From NCBI RefSeq assembly GCF_025630775.1, contig NZ_JAOSZE010000034.1, positions 59,695 to 123,694 on the forward strand: a stretch of DNA of 64,000 bases. The letters run 5' to 3'. This DNA comes from Actinoplanes sp. KI2. GTDB taxonomy: Bacteria > Actinomycetota > Actinomycetes > Mycobacteriales > Micromonosporaceae. The notes beneath the pieces were generated by a model. That model saw only the letters and a list, made by a program, of their open reading frames with translations. It had not been told where the DNA came from and made no database searches. This document shows positions 1-8,899 of the stretch, in pieces. The translations under genes and the position numbers were made by a program. Position 1 is the stretch's first letter. Each line of letters begins with the position of its first letter.

Positions 1-97
1 CGTTGCTCGCCGCCGCGGTGACCTTGAGCTGTTCCAGCCGTAGTCCCAGGTCGTCGCAGACCTCGGGCGGCGGGTAGGCGGCAACGAACAACCTCAT
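1..97 (-). CDS. thpR: RNA 2',3'-cyclic phosphodiesterase / 2'-5' RNA ligase family, N-terminal fragment
   Basis: Only the first 32 codons lie in the window; the gene runs leftwards off the edge. The ATG at 97 opens MRLFVAAYPPPEV, the usual first beta strand of the 2H phosphoesterase family (LigT/ThpR), followed by an amphipathic helix. The two catalytic HxT motifs would lie outside the window, so the family is inferred from the N-terminus alone. Family members hydrolyse 2',3'-cyclic phosphate ends of RNA in the cytoplasm. Confidence 0.65.
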   Translation of the reverse strand, partial: MRLFVAAYPPPEVCDDLGLRLEQLKVTAAASN

Positions 98-575
98 GGG
101 CTGCACCCTAATAAGAGCTCCGAACTCGATCAGGTAAGCCAGTATGGCCTGAGTTCGGGCTGGTCGTGTTCGTTCTCTACACCGGCATCCGCTGGGAGTG
201 GCTACTATGCCGCTGCGGCGTTCGTGCCGCCGAGTACGGTCGGGCCCGGACTCGCCTCCTTCGTGCTGCGGGTCGCCGACCGGAGTGCCTGGGTAGCGGT
301 CGCCGAAGCCGCGTGGCTAGTTGACCAAAGACGAGGCACGCTCCGACGTGCGACCCGGGAGCGTTGTGGTCGTGACTGAAGGCCCCAACGTGGTCGCCCA
401 AGTTCCGTGGTCTGTACCGTCCTCGGCAAGCGTGCCCCGGGTCGATCTCCCGCCCGCCCTGTTGCCGTGGCGGTCGAGGTCCGTTCCGGTCTCCGTCGTT
501 TGGCCGGGTGACGCCCTCCTGGTACCGGTCTCGTGGTGGATCCCCGTGGGCCGGCCACCTTCGTAGCATCGGCGG
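98..575. other. Gap with a small IS5-type transposase scrap
   Basis: No convincing intact gene. At about 160-204 on the plus strand one frame reads VVFVLYTGIRWEWL, close to the N-terminal core of IS5-type DDE transposases (FVLYTGIPWEWL). Nothing of the rest of the element follows. From 205 to 575 several frames are open on both strands, but none shows recognisable domains or a good ribosome-binding site. Confidence 0.4.
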
Positions 576-1181
576 GTGAAGGTCAACAACAGCGTGGCGC
601 TGATCGCTCCTGGTGCCGGGATCGTTCTCGGCGTCCTCGATTTCGTCTGGATCGCATATGTGCCATCGCCGTTCGGCGGGCTCGGGAACTCCATCGCGGT
701 CTGGGCCGTGGCGGCGTTCCTGCTGACGCTGAGCTCCCGGTGGGATTTGCCGCGTGCCGCGGTCGCGGCGGCGGTGTTCCTGGTCGTGGCGGTGCCGAGC
801 TACTACGTGGCGGCCGCACTGATCCAGCACGACGATTGGTCGATCATCTACTCGGGGCCGGCGCTGCTATGGATGGGCTTCGGCGTGCTCGCGGGCGTCG
901 TCTTCGGCGCCGGGGGTGTGCTCGCGCGGACCCCGACGCGCTGGCAGGCCCCGGCGTTCGCGCTACCGGCCGCGGTTCTGGCGGCCGAGGCCGTGCTCCA
1001 GCTGAGCCGTCCGGGCAAGTCCACCGCAAGCCTCGGCTACGCGGCCGTGCTGCTGATCCTGGCCGTGGCGGTCACGCTGGTGGTGGCCCCGAGCTGGCGG
1101 ACGCGCGGGCTGGCCCTGGCCTACGCGCTGCCCCTGACCGCTGTCGGCTACCTGATGCTTCTGGCCGGCGGATTCCGCTGA
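576..1181 (+). CDS. Multi-pass integral membrane protein
   Basis: 201 residues from a GTG start. Six or seven hydrophobic helices are visible (about 7-29, 36-55, 61-82, 92-117, 125-140, 151-170, 178-196), with short basic loops between. The central motif with GGLGNS followed by a hydrophobic helix resembles small actinobacterial membrane proteins of the DUF6518 type, but I cannot assign a function. The gene at 47120-47656 has the same general architecture. It stands alone, with relic DNA on both sides. Confidence 0.75.
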   Translation: MKVNNSVALIAPGAGIVLGVLDFVWIAYVPSPFGGLGNSIAVWAVAAFLLTLSSRWDLPRAAVAAAVFLVVAVPSYYVAAALIQHDDWSIIYSGPALLWMGFGVLAGVVFGAGGVLARTPTRWQAPAFALPAAVLAAEAVLQLSRPGKSTASLGYAAVLLILAVAVTLVVAPSWRTRGLALAYALPLTAVGYLMLLAGGFR

Positions 1182-1267
1182 CCCGACCGGCCCCGTCGGT
1201 ACCCGGTGCGCAGAGGGCGTGCACTCGCCTCGCACCGCCTCCAGTCAGCCGGGATTCCCGGCAGCCC

Positions 1268-1303
1268 AGGATTCACGAACGCGTTCGCGGTGTTGCGGTT
1301 ACC
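1268..1303 (+). repeat. Very short relic of the integrase-type IS N-terminal coding sequence
   Basis: The stretch around 1270-1300 contains TCACGAACGCG followed by TTCGCGGTGTTGCGG. It matches the start of the integrase gene fossil near 48150 almost base for base (TCACGAACGCG, TTTGCGTTGTTGCGG). Only about 30 bases remain. Between it and the cyclase stop, a minus-strand frame reads FFVDDWAQSLNV, which looks like the tail of an unidentified gene. Confidence 0.4.
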
Positions 1304-1427
1304 ACCGGGCGGCATCGGCCCACCGGCGTCACGTTGAGTGACTGCGCCCAGTCGTCGACGAAAAACGCTTCGCCGTCGTCCTGGCGGCAACGCACCGCCA
1401 TGCTGCGCAGCGCATCAAGCCTCGGCG

Positions 1428-2888
1428 TCAGATCGACCGGCTGAGGCGCCGGGATTCGTACACTTGGGGGCCGGTGTGGTGGCGTTTGGCGTGGTACATC
1501 GCCGAGTCGGCGCACCGCAGCAGGTCGCGTGCGTTCTTGGCGTGCTCCGGGTAGAGAGCGATGCCCACGCTCGCGCCGATCCGCACTGGCTCGCCGTCGA
1601 GGGAGAAGGGCCGACCGAGAAGCTCGTAGACGCGTGCCGCGACCGCCTCGGCCACGGCTGGGGTGCCCGCGACCAGAATCGCGAACTCGTCGCCGCCCAG
1701 GCGAGCCACCGTGTCGGCGTCGCCGATCAGGCCGCGTAGCCGCCGAGCCACCTGATCGAGGAGCAGGTCGCCCGCTTCATGGCCCAGTCGATCGTTGACG
1801 CCCTTGAATCCGTTCAGATCGAGCAGCAGCAACGCCCCGGACCCTCGGCCGTCCCCGGCGACGAGCCGGTCCAGCTGGTCCATGAGCATGGTCCGGTTGG
1901 GCAGGCCCGTCAGCCCGTCATGGAAGGCGTGGTGGGTCATCTCGGCCAGGTGGCTCCGCTCGGCCTGGCGCAGCCGCGCGCCGTCCACGACCAGTGCGCC
2001 CTGCAGGGCCAGGTGCCGGGCCATCTCACGATCCGCGGCCGACCACTTCCGTATCTCGGTGTGATCGCCACACATCGCCATACCCACGATGCCGGAGGCC
2101 GACAGCAACGGCATCGCCAGGTACGAGCGGATCTCGAGCGTTTGCGCGAAGCCGCCGGCGCGTACCGCGGACTCTTTCACGTCCTGGACGAGCACCGGGC
2201 CGCCGGTCTCCTCCGCGCTGCGCCACACCGGCGAGTCCCGGGCGAACTTGCCCACGAGCGATCGCGACAGCGCCTGGCTCATCTGCGCGGTGACGCCGAC
2301 GCCGACGGTGTAGCGGATACGTCCGTTCTCATCGACGAGGTGCACGCCGGCCCGCTCGGTGCCGAACAGGTCCGCAGTGACCTGGGCCAGAATCGTACCG
2401 GCTTCTTCGACGCTGGTGGCGACCGAGCCTTCCTCGAACAGGCGCCGCATGGCCGCCCCCGCGTTGGTCAGGAACTCGCGTTCGCGGTCCTGCTCCAGCG
2501 CGTACAGTTCGTCCGCGAGGTAAAGCGCGAGCGCCACCGCGACGTCGGATCGCAGGCGCTCCAGGCGGGACCCGGTGAGAATCAGCGCGCCCAGGGTCCG
2601 CCCGCGACGCCGCAGCGCTAGCGCGCCCGGTGCCGGCGACGGCGACGGCGTGGGGGACAGCTGCGCGGCGGCGATGTCTTGCCGGTCGGAGGCGGCACCC
2701 CAGGTCGCGAGTGGTACGGCATCCCCGTCCCCGTCCGCGACGTAGAGCGTGGCGGCCACGAGCCCACAATCTTCGCGCAGTTGCCGGCCGACCACCTCGA
2801 GAACGCGCTGAATCGGAAGATGTTCGCCGGCGAGCACGGTGGCCAGGTCGAGCAACAGACCGCTCTGTGCATCGCCGCCGATAGTCAT
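1428..2888 (-). CDS. GAF-GAF-GGDEF diguanylate cyclase
   Basis: A 486-residue reading from the ATG at 2888. Two GAF-like sensor domains (about 20-150 and 160-320) precede a C-terminal GGDEF domain with an intact RLGGDEF signature at about 398-402, so it should make cyclic di-GMP from GTP in the cytoplasm. No signal peptide or membrane segment is seen. No RxxD inhibitory site lies at the usual place five residues before GGDEF, so classical product inhibition is not expected. The start is uncertain: the frame is open upstream to 3161, but that extension is low complexity and no strong ribosome-binding site marks either choice. Confidence 0.85.
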   Translation of the reverse strand: MTIGGDAQSGLLLDLATVLAGEHLPIQRVLEVVGRQLREDCGLVAATLYVADGDGDAVPLATWGAASDRQDIAAAQLSPTPSPSPAPGALALRRRGRTLGALILTGSRLERLRSDVAVALALYLADELYALEQDREREFLTNAGAAMRRLFEEGSVATSVEEAGTILAQVTADLFGTERAGVHLVDENGRIRYTVGVGVTAQMSQALSRSLVGKFARDSPVWRSAEETGGPVLVQDVKESAVRAGGFAQTLEIRSYLAMPLLSASGIVGMAMCGDHTEIRKWSAADREMARHLALQGALVVDGARLRQAERSHLAEMTHHAFHDGLTGLPNRTMLMDQLDRLVAGDGRGSGALLLLDLNGFKGVNDRLGHEAGDLLLDQVARRLRGLIGDADTVARLGGDEFAILVAGTPAVAEAVAARVYELLGRPFSLDGEPVRIGASVGIALYPEHAKNARDLLRCADSAMYHAKRHHTGPQVYESRRLSRSI

Positions 2889-3178
2889 GTTGTTGTCGTC
2901 GGCATTGGCCGGCCGGGACCAAGCACCCTGCGGCAGCGCAACCCGAGTGCACCGGTCCGGAAACCCTGACCAGTTCGTGTGAAGCGCAGGAGTGGTCGGT
3001 GTCGTACCCGGCCGCGACCAGGCTGATCGAACTTGGCGCTGGTGGCCTCGCACCGACAGGAAGGCCTCCGGTGCACGGATTTGCCACTGATGGTTGCCGG
3101 ACACTCCCGCGACGCCGCGGCCGAGCCGACCAGCCGTGGGGAATTGCGGACTTCCATGCATGGGTGTCTATTAGTTGG

Positions 3179-6100
3179 ATGGCCGTCAGCAGACGTGAAT
3201 TCCTCGCCGGCGTTGCCGGCACCACCGTGCTCGGCCCGCGGGCGTCGCGCGCCGCGGCCGCCGGCATCCGCCGGACTGGCGCCAACCAGGGCACCAACCT
3301 TGCGGTACGCCTGTCGCCGGATGCACGCCGGATCGCCATGGACCTGGTCGGCGTGCTGTGGGTGCTGCCGGCCTCGGGCGGGGCGGCGCGGCGGCTGACC
3401 GGCGATCTGTTCGACATCGCGCAGCCGGACTGGTCGCCGGACGGCCGCACGATCGCCTTCCAGTCGTACCGGACCGGCTCCTTCGACCTGTGGCTGATCC
3501 GCCCGGACGGTTCGGGCCTGCGGCGGCTCACCTCGGGCCCGTACGATCACCGCGAGCCGCGCTTCGCGCCCGCGGGTGACCGGCTGGCCTTCTCGGCGGA
3601 CCACTCCGGCACGTACGGCATCCACCTGCTGGACCTGGCCTCCGGGCAGGTCACCGCCGTCGCCGACACCGCCGAGCAGGAGTACGAGCCGGCCTGGTCG
3701 CCGGACGGCCGGCGGATCGCGTTCGTGGTCGCCAACACCCGGATCGACGTCGTCGACCTGGCCACCGGCGGCCGCAGCACCGCGGTCACCGTGCCGGCCG
3801 GCCAGGTCATCCACGGTCCGGAGTGGACGCCGGACGGGTCCGGGCTGGTCTACCAGCTCACCGTCGAGGGGCGCAGCGAGCTGTGGCTCGACGGCAAACC
3901 CGCGGTGACCGGGGAGGAGGTGTTCCCGTTCCGGGTCTCCTGGACTCCCGCGGGGGAGATCGTCTACGCGGCCGACGGCGACATCCGTCGGCGACGGATC
4001 GGCGCGCCGCCCACCAAGATCGGCTTCTTCGCGGCACTGGCGCTCACGACCCCGCGGTACCGCAAGCGTCGCCGCGACTTCGAATCGCGCACGCCCCGGC
4101 CGGTACTAGGAATCGGCAGCCCGGTGCTGTCGCCGGACGGCCGGTCGGTCGCGTTCCGGGCGCTCAACGACATCTGGACCATGCGCATCGGTCAACCGCC
4201 CCGGCCGCTCACCCGCGACCAATGGTGGAAGTCCGACCCGGCGTGGTCGCCGGACGGCCGCTACCTGTCGTACTCGACCGACCGCGGCGGCAAGCTGGAC
4301 ATCTGGGTGCGCGACCTGACCACCGGCGCCGACCGGCAACTGACCGCGGTGCCCAACGCGGCGCTGTCCGGTAGCTGGTCCGCGGACGGCGCTCGCCTGG
4401 CGTTCCTGGACCAGACCGGCGCGCTGTACACGGTCGAGGTCGCCACCGGCGCGGTCCGGCAGTTGTTCACGGCCACCTTCGAACCCGGCCGGCCGAGCTG
4501 GTCGGCAGACGGCCGGACCATCGCGCTCGCCGCGGTGGTGCCCTATTCGGCCCGCTTCCGGGAAGGGCTCAGCAAGATCCTTCTGGTCGACACGGCCACC
4601 GGCGCCGGCCGCTACGCCGACCCGCTGCCGCACCGGTCGATCCAGACCCGGGGCGACGACGGCCCGGTCTGGTCACCGGACGGCCGGAGGCTGGCGTTCG
4701 TGCTGGCCAGCGTTCTGTGGGTGGTGGACGTCCGACCCGATGGCCAGTACCTCGGCACGCCCCGGCAGATCACCCATGAGGTGACCGACGCGCCGAGTTG
4801 GAGCGGTGACTCCACCCGGCTGCTCTACCTGCACGACGGTGTGTTGCGGATGGTCTCCGCGGACGGCGGCCCGCCGCAGGCCGTTCCGATGCCGTTGACC
4901 TGGGCCAACACCGCGCCGCGCGGCCGCATCGTCATCCACGCCGGCCGGATCTGGGACGGCGTGCGCCGGGACCTGGCCCAAGACGTGGACATCGTGGTCG
5001 AGGGCCGCCGCATCACCGAGGTCGCGCCGCACCGGCCCGGACGCGACGGCCGGCCGGTGGATGCGCGGGACGCGGTGGTCGCGCCGGGACTGATCGACAT
5101 GCACCATCACCGGGAGATGCAGGGATACGCGTACGGCGCCCGGCAGGGTCCGCTGTGGTTGTCGCTGGGTGTCACCACCACGCGGTCACCCGGCAGCCCG
5201 GCGTACCACATGGTCGAGGAGCGGGAATCGGTCCAGTCCGGCGCCCGCGTCGGGCCCCGGTACTTCGCCACCGGCGAGGCGATCGACGGCTCGCGGATCT
5301 TCTACAACTTCATGCGACCCACGTACGAGCCGGGGCAGCTCGCGCTCGAGCTGGAACGCGCCGGGGCGCTCGACTACGACCTGATGAAGGCGTACGTCCG
5401 GTTGGCGCCCGAACGGCAGCGGCAGGTCATCGCGTGGGCGCACCGGCACGGCGTCCACGCCACCTCGCACTACCACTATCCGGCCCTGGCGTTCGGCGGC
5501 GACGGCCAGGAACACGTCGGCGCGACCAGCCGGTTCGGCTACTCCCGTACGGTCACCGCGCTCGGCGCCGTCTACTCCGACGTGGCCGAGATCTTCACGG
5601 CCACCGGCGCGTCGCGGACGCCCACGTTGTTCCTGGCGGTCACGCTGCTGGCCGAGGACGACAGCCTGCTGACCGACGTGCGCGTGCGCACCCTTTACCC
5701 CGCCTGGGAGTACGCGAACTTGCAGGCGGCGGCGGCCACCGCGCGCAACACCGACCAGACCGTCAACCGGCAGAACCTGGCCCGGCAGGTGGCGCACCTG
5801 ATCCGGCTGATCCGCGGCGGCGCCCGGGTGATCAACGGCACCGACTCGCCGATCTCCCCCAACGCGGTCAGCACGCATCTGAACCTGCGCGCCATGGTCG
5901 CGTACGGGATGACACCGTACGACGCGCTGAGCACCGCGACCCGCGTCCCCGGCGAATTCCTCGGCGAACCGCTCGGCCGGATCGCCCCCGGCCACTACGC
6001 GGACCTGGTGGTGCTGGGCGGCGATCCGCTGACGGACATCAAACAGGCGGCCAACGTGCGGCGGGTGATGGCCGGTGGCGTGCTGCACACCGTGGAACAG

Positions 6101-6247
6101 CTCCTCGAACCGTTCCGCACCGCCACGCCGGCCGTCGCGGCGAGCCCGATCCTGCCGTCGCCGGACGCGCATCCGGCGAACGACGGGTACTGGTGGCACG
6201 ACCCGCACTACGTCGAGGAAAGCCGGCACGCCTGCTGCGACGACTGA
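3179..6247 (+). CDS. Tat-exported TolB-propeller amidohydrolase
   Basis: 1022 residues from the ATG at 3179, chosen because it opens on a twin-arginine signal (SRREFLAG, then an alanine-rich stretch). Residues about 40-570 hold at least nine WSPDGRxIAF-type PD40 repeats, giving one or two beta-propellers. Residues about 585-1000 form an amidohydrolase domain with the metal-binding DMHHH motif near 640, a later HYHYP segment, NGTDSP, and the usual tail GxIAPGHYADLVVL. The family hydrolyses cyclic amides or peptides with a bound metal; this propeller fusion is known in secreted amidohydrolases of imidazolonepropionase type. The substrate is unknown and no partner gene adjoins. It probably acts outside the membrane. 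Confidence 0.88.
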   Translation: MAVSRREFLAGVAGTTVLGPRASRAAAAGIRRTGANQGTNLAVRLSPDARRIAMDLVGVLWVLPASGGAARRLTGDLFDIAQPDWSPDGRTIAFQSYRTGSFDLWLIRPDGSGLRRLTSGPYDHREPRFAPAGDRLAFSADHSGTYGIHLLDLASGQVTAVADTAEQEYEPAWSPDGRRIAFVVANTRIDVVDLATGGRSTAVTVPAGQVIHGPEWTPDGSGLVYQLTVEGRSELWLDGKPAVTGEEVFPFRVSWTPAGEIVYAADGDIRRRRIGAPPTKIGFFAALALTTPRYRKRRRDFESRTPRPVLGIGSPVLSPDGRSVAFRALNDIWTMRIGQPPRPLTRDQWWKSDPAWSPDGRYLSYSTDRGGKLDIWVRDLTTGADRQLTAVPNAALSGSWSADGARLAFLDQTGALYTVEVATGAVRQLFTATFEPGRPSWSADGRTIALAAVVPYSARFREGLSKILLVDTATGAGRYADPLPHRSIQTRGDDGPVWSPDGRRLAFVLASVLWVVDVRPDGQYLGTPRQITHEVTDAPSWSGDSTRLLYLHDGVLRMVSADGGPPQAVPMPLTWANTAPRGRIVIHAGRIWDGVRRDLAQDVDIVVEGRRITEVAPHRPGRDGRPVDARDAVVAPGLIDMHHHREMQGYAYGARQGPLWLSLGVTTTRSPGSPAYHMVEERESVQSGARVGPRYFATGEAIDGSRIFYNFMRPTYEPGQLALELERAGALDYDLMKAYVRLAPERQRQVIAWAHRHGVHATSHYHYPALAFGGDGQEHVGATSRFGYSRTVTALGAVYSDVAEIFTATGASRTPTLFLAVTLLAEDDSLLTDVRVRTLYPAWEYANLQAAAATARNTDQTVNRQNLARQVAHLIRLIRGGARVINGTDSPISPNAVSTHLNLRAMVAYGMTPYDALSTATRVPGEFLGEPLGRIAPGHYADLVVLGGDPLTDIKQAANVRRVMAGGVLHTVEQLLEPFRTATPAVAASPILPSPDAHPANDGYWWHDPHYVEESRHACCDD

Positions 6248-6291
6248 GCGGCCCGTCGCGCGGCCGGCTTCCACAGGGTGTGCCGATGCGA

Positions 6292-6497
6292 CCGACTTGA
6301 GCTGCTTGTGCAGGCCCTCGCTGGCCGAGACGGTGGCCTTGCCGTGGCCGAGGCCGCGATGGCCGGGGATGCCACCGCGGGATGCGATCGATGAGCTTAA
6401 TCGTGAAGTTGTCTAACAGATAGATGCTTTAAAGATTTTTACGCTGTCGCGCGCGCAGACTGCGCAGGAAAGCGCTCGCCTGGCACGACCGCTGACC
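6292..6497 (-). pseudogene. Relic of a duplicate GH18 chitinase-like gene and its promoter region
   Basis: Bases 6292-6354 match 37587-37656 inside the chitinase-like gene almost perfectly, and 6355-6497 match 38328-38475, the region just upstream of that gene. The intervening ~670 bases are missing, so it is a deleted second copy in the same (minus) orientation. The promoter-proximal part, including GTTGTCTAACAGATAGA and CTTTAAAGATT, is the better conserved. One four-base repeat unit (GATC) is shorter here. It cannot encode a functional protein. Confidence 0.75.
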
Positions 6498-6806
6498 GAC
6501 ACGCGGACGCGCACTCGCCGCCACGCCGGGCCCGACCGGCACTCGACACCACGCCGGCCGTCCGGGCGGATCACCGCCGCGGGGGCCCTTCTCCAGCGCG
6601 GATCACCGCAAGATCGAAGCCTTCCCGTCCGCTCCTGACGCCCGCGCTTCAAGATTCGGCTTTCCCCCCGCAACCCGCTCACGGAACGTCCGCCGGCACC
6701 GGACCGTCGGGCAGACCAGCCGCGTACCCGGACGACGACCGGCGACGGCGAGGATCAGTGAGCCGAACGGCTCGCCGAGCCCGGGCAGCGTATTCGAAAC
6801 CGGCGC
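6498..6806. other. Non-coding gap
   Basis: About 300 bases between the chitinase relic and the hairpin downstream of the secreted-protein gene. I see no domain, ribosome-binding site or repeat here; the open frames are low-complexity arginine/glycine-rich shadows of GC-rich DNA. Confidence 0.4.
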
Positions 6807-6842
6807 CCGGTCAGGGCCGACGGCGCTGTCGGCCCTGACCGG
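6807..6842 (-). terminator. Strong hairpin terminator of the secreted-protein gene
   Basis: A perfect 15-bp inverted repeat (CCGGTCAGGGCCGAC, loop GGCGCT, then its complement) ends eight bases beyond the stop codon of the minus-strand gene 6850-7521. There is no long T run, as is common in actinomycetes. The position and stem make it a convincing transcription terminator. Confidence 0.75.
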
Positions 6843-6849
6843 ACGGGGT

Positions 6850-7521
6850 TCAGGAGCAGCCGTGCTCCCAGTGCCAGCCGATGAACGTGTGCCGCAGGTC
6901 GACGGTGTGCCGGCAGGTCGCCGTGCCGTCCCCGGCGAGCACGACCGAGGAGTCGTGGGTGTTGGCGTACCAGGTGCCCGTGACGTCGAAGATGCCGCGG
7001 TAGGTGAAGTCGGCGTGCGCCGTGAACGTGGCCGCGGGGCAGGCGCCGGTGCAGCCCCCCGACCCGGTGGACTCGCGCACGGTCCAGCCCGCGTCCCACG
7101 GTTCCCGGTTCACGTGTGTGCTCACCCGGGAGTCCGCCGCCTGGACCAGACCGTCGCCGGTGCTCCAGGTGTGGTCCGAGTACAGCGCCGTCATCAGGAT
7201 GTTGCAGCAGTCGTACATCTGCGAGAACGAGTGGAACGTGCGCGGCGCCGCCCCGGCGGCGAGGCTGCGCGCGGCGGTCCGGGCCGCCGGGACCACCTCG
7301 ACCGGGCCGAGGTGGGCGGCGCAGTCGTCGCCGATCGTGACGCTCTGCCGGACCGTCGCGCCGAGGGGTGGGGCGGGCAGGTCGGCCGTGAGGCGTACCT
7401 CCGGGCACGCCGAACCGTCCCGCCCGGGGTCGGCGTGGGCCGGCGACGGAGTCAGGATCAGCGCGGCGGCGGTGGCGATCGCGGCCAGCAGGGCTCCGCG
7501 CGTGCGTACCGATCCCCTCAA
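6850..7521 (-). CDS. Small secreted protein of unknown function
   Basis: 223 residues from a TTG at 7521. The start is chosen because it places a classical signal peptide (RTRG, hydrophobic core, AHA cleavage near residue 30) at the N-terminus. The TTGA also overlaps the stop of the broken M28 peptidase upstream, suggesting former translational coupling. The mature part has a beta-rich appearance, a CC pair (YDCCN) and several further cysteines (GGCTGAC, ATCRH, HGC) that could form disulfides. I do not recognise the family. A strong hairpin follows the stop. Confidence 0.65.
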   Translation of the reverse strand: MRGSVRTRGALLAAIATAAALILTPSPAHADPGRDGSACPEVRLTADLPAPPLGATVRQSVTIGDDCAAHLGPVEVVPAARTAARSLAAGAAPRTFHSFSQMYDCCNILMTALYSDHTWSTGDGLVQAADSRVSTHVNREPWDAGWTVRESTGSGGCTGACPAATFTAHADFTYRGIFDVTGTWYANTHDSSVVLAGDGTATCRHTVDLRHTFIGWHWEHGCS

Positions 7522-7893
7522 CGGTTCGGGGGTGTGGCGCGCGGTGCCTTCGCCGCCGACCGGCGGGCGGCCGCTCGCAGCGAGCCGTCGGGGAAGAAGC
7601 CGGTCCTGGTCATGGCCGGGGTGTAGACCGCGTGGGCCGCGGTGTCGGACAGTTCGGCCAGGGCCGCGGGATTCAGGTTGTTCGTTGTGTCGCACGCCTG
7701 GTGGTAACACGCGTCGTACGCCGCGCCCGCGGTGCCGCCGTACACTGTGGTCTGCGCCTCGGTCTCCTTGCCCTCGGCGCCGCGGAAAGCCCGCCGGCCG
7801 GGATGCCCACCGCGATGAACGGGCCGTAGTCGGAGCGGCCGTTGAAGTCCCACCGGCCCGCCACCGCGTTGCTCACCTTGGTCTGGGAAGGTG
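7518..7893 (-). pseudogene. C-terminal remnant of a secreted M28 aminopeptidase
   Basis: One minus frame reads WDFNGRSDYGPFIAVGIPAGG, and a second reads FRGAEG then VYGGTAGAAYDACYHQACDT. Together these are the C-terminal third of Streptomyces-type M28 zinc aminopeptidases, including the metal-ligand GRSD and the CYHQACDT segment. The frame changes near 7785-7800, so the piece is frameshifted. Its 5' side is fused to an ISL3-type transposase scrap, so the N-terminal catalytic part is gone. Confidence 0.75.
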
Positions 7894-8130
7894 CAGGTGC
7901 CACGGTGAGGGCGTCGAGATTGCCGTAGCCGCGGCGCTGGATCAGTCGGATCTTGGCGTTGATGCCTTCGAGGCGGGAGTTGGAGAGGCCGAGTTCGACC
8001 GCGGCGACGATGGCGTCGGTGTGTTTCTCGATCCGGCGGATGAGGTTGCGGAAGGCGGGTATCCGGCTGCGTTTCGCGGCGGTGCGCCAGCGTTTGAGGT
8101 AGGAGCGGGCGTCGGCCGGCTCGCACTGCG
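7894..8130 (-). pseudogene. C-terminal relic of an ISL3-family transposase
   Basis: The minus frame reads RSRIPAFRNLIRRIEKH and LSNSRLEGINAKIRLI, the conserved C-terminal helices of ISL3-family transposases (RSRIPAF, GLSNGRxEGxNxKIR). The usual YGFRSxDALIALA ending is replaced by the M28 peptidase sequence. No intact element end is visible. Confidence 0.7.
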
Positions 8131-8221
8131 AAGCGGGCTCTGCGCCAGTCGCGACGCTCGCCGACTGCACAGTCGCTCCGCTCGGCGTGGTGATTGCCCA
8201 TTTGGGCTAGCGCCGGCGGCT

Positions 8222-8899
8222 TCAGGAATCGCCGTTTTCGATGCGGATGTAGCCACGCGGCAGCATCTTCAACGCCATAGCGACGCCGAGGAGGAACAAC
8301 GACAGCACCCCGACCCAAATCAGGAGGGAGTCTTCCCGGCCGTTGTTGGCGAATACCGTGAACAGCACGATCGCCGAGATGAGCAGAACCGCCGACCAGG
8401 TGGCGTACCAGCGTCGGGACCGCGGTCGCGGATCCGGCGCAATGGTGGGAACTACGCCAGGGTTCTGCTCAACCCACTGCTTGGCGACCTCGATCGGAAT
8501 GCCCGGTATACGCAGATCACCGGCCACCGTGCGGTACGGCGACTGTCGCGGCAGTACGCCATTGACGCGTGGGATCGACGACACGATGACAACGAGCCAG
8601 ACAACGATCCAACTCCAGAAGGTCGGCGCCGAACTGTCGACGATGTCGACGGTCGTCAGGGCGACGAGCGCGGCCAGCCGAGTCAACGAGATCCAGGGTT
8701 CTACGCGCAGGTAGCGCCGGGCGAGCCGTGCGCTAGGCGGATCCAGCGGGAGCCGCAGCCGCGACCGCCGAAGGAACGGCCATCGCCCCACCGGAAGATC
8801 AACCCACTGCACATCCGTTCCGGCGGTGGTGACTGACAGCGACGGCATCTGCAAACCCGATACCAAGTGAGCAGGAACGACGAGATCCGTCCGCACCAT
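8222..8899 (-). CDS. Membrane protein of unknown function
   Basis: 225 residues. The first ~65 are soluble; two hydrophobic helices follow at about 70-88 and 92-107, a soluble loop of ~55 residues comes next, and two more helices lie at about 167-185 and 192-210. The tail (RGYIRIENGDS) is short and cytoplasmic-like. The layout suggests a four-helix membrane protein with both ends inside. No family is recognised. The bases between it and the LacI gene (8900-9114) hold nothing I can identify. Confidence 0.65.
   Translation of the reverse strand: MVRTDLVVPAHLVSGLQMPSLSVTTAGTDVQWVDLPVGRWPFLRRSRLRLPLDPPSARLARRYLRVEPWISLTRLAALVALTTVDIVDSSAPTFWSWIVVWLVVIVSSIPRVNGVLPRQSPYRTVAGDLRIPGIPIEVAKQWVEQNPGVVPTIAPDPRPRSRRWYATWSAVLLISAIVLFTVFANNGREDSLLIWVGVLSLFLLGVAMALKMLPRGYIRIENGDS

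Noticed and set aside
5186..6274. Long minus-strand frame opposite the amidohydrolase
   Set aside because: No domain or start signal; mirrors the plus-strand amidohydrolase codons.
6413..6682. 89-codon minus frame across the chitinase relic
   Set aside because: It spans the conserved promoter-like sequence and is arginine-rich without a ribosome-binding site.
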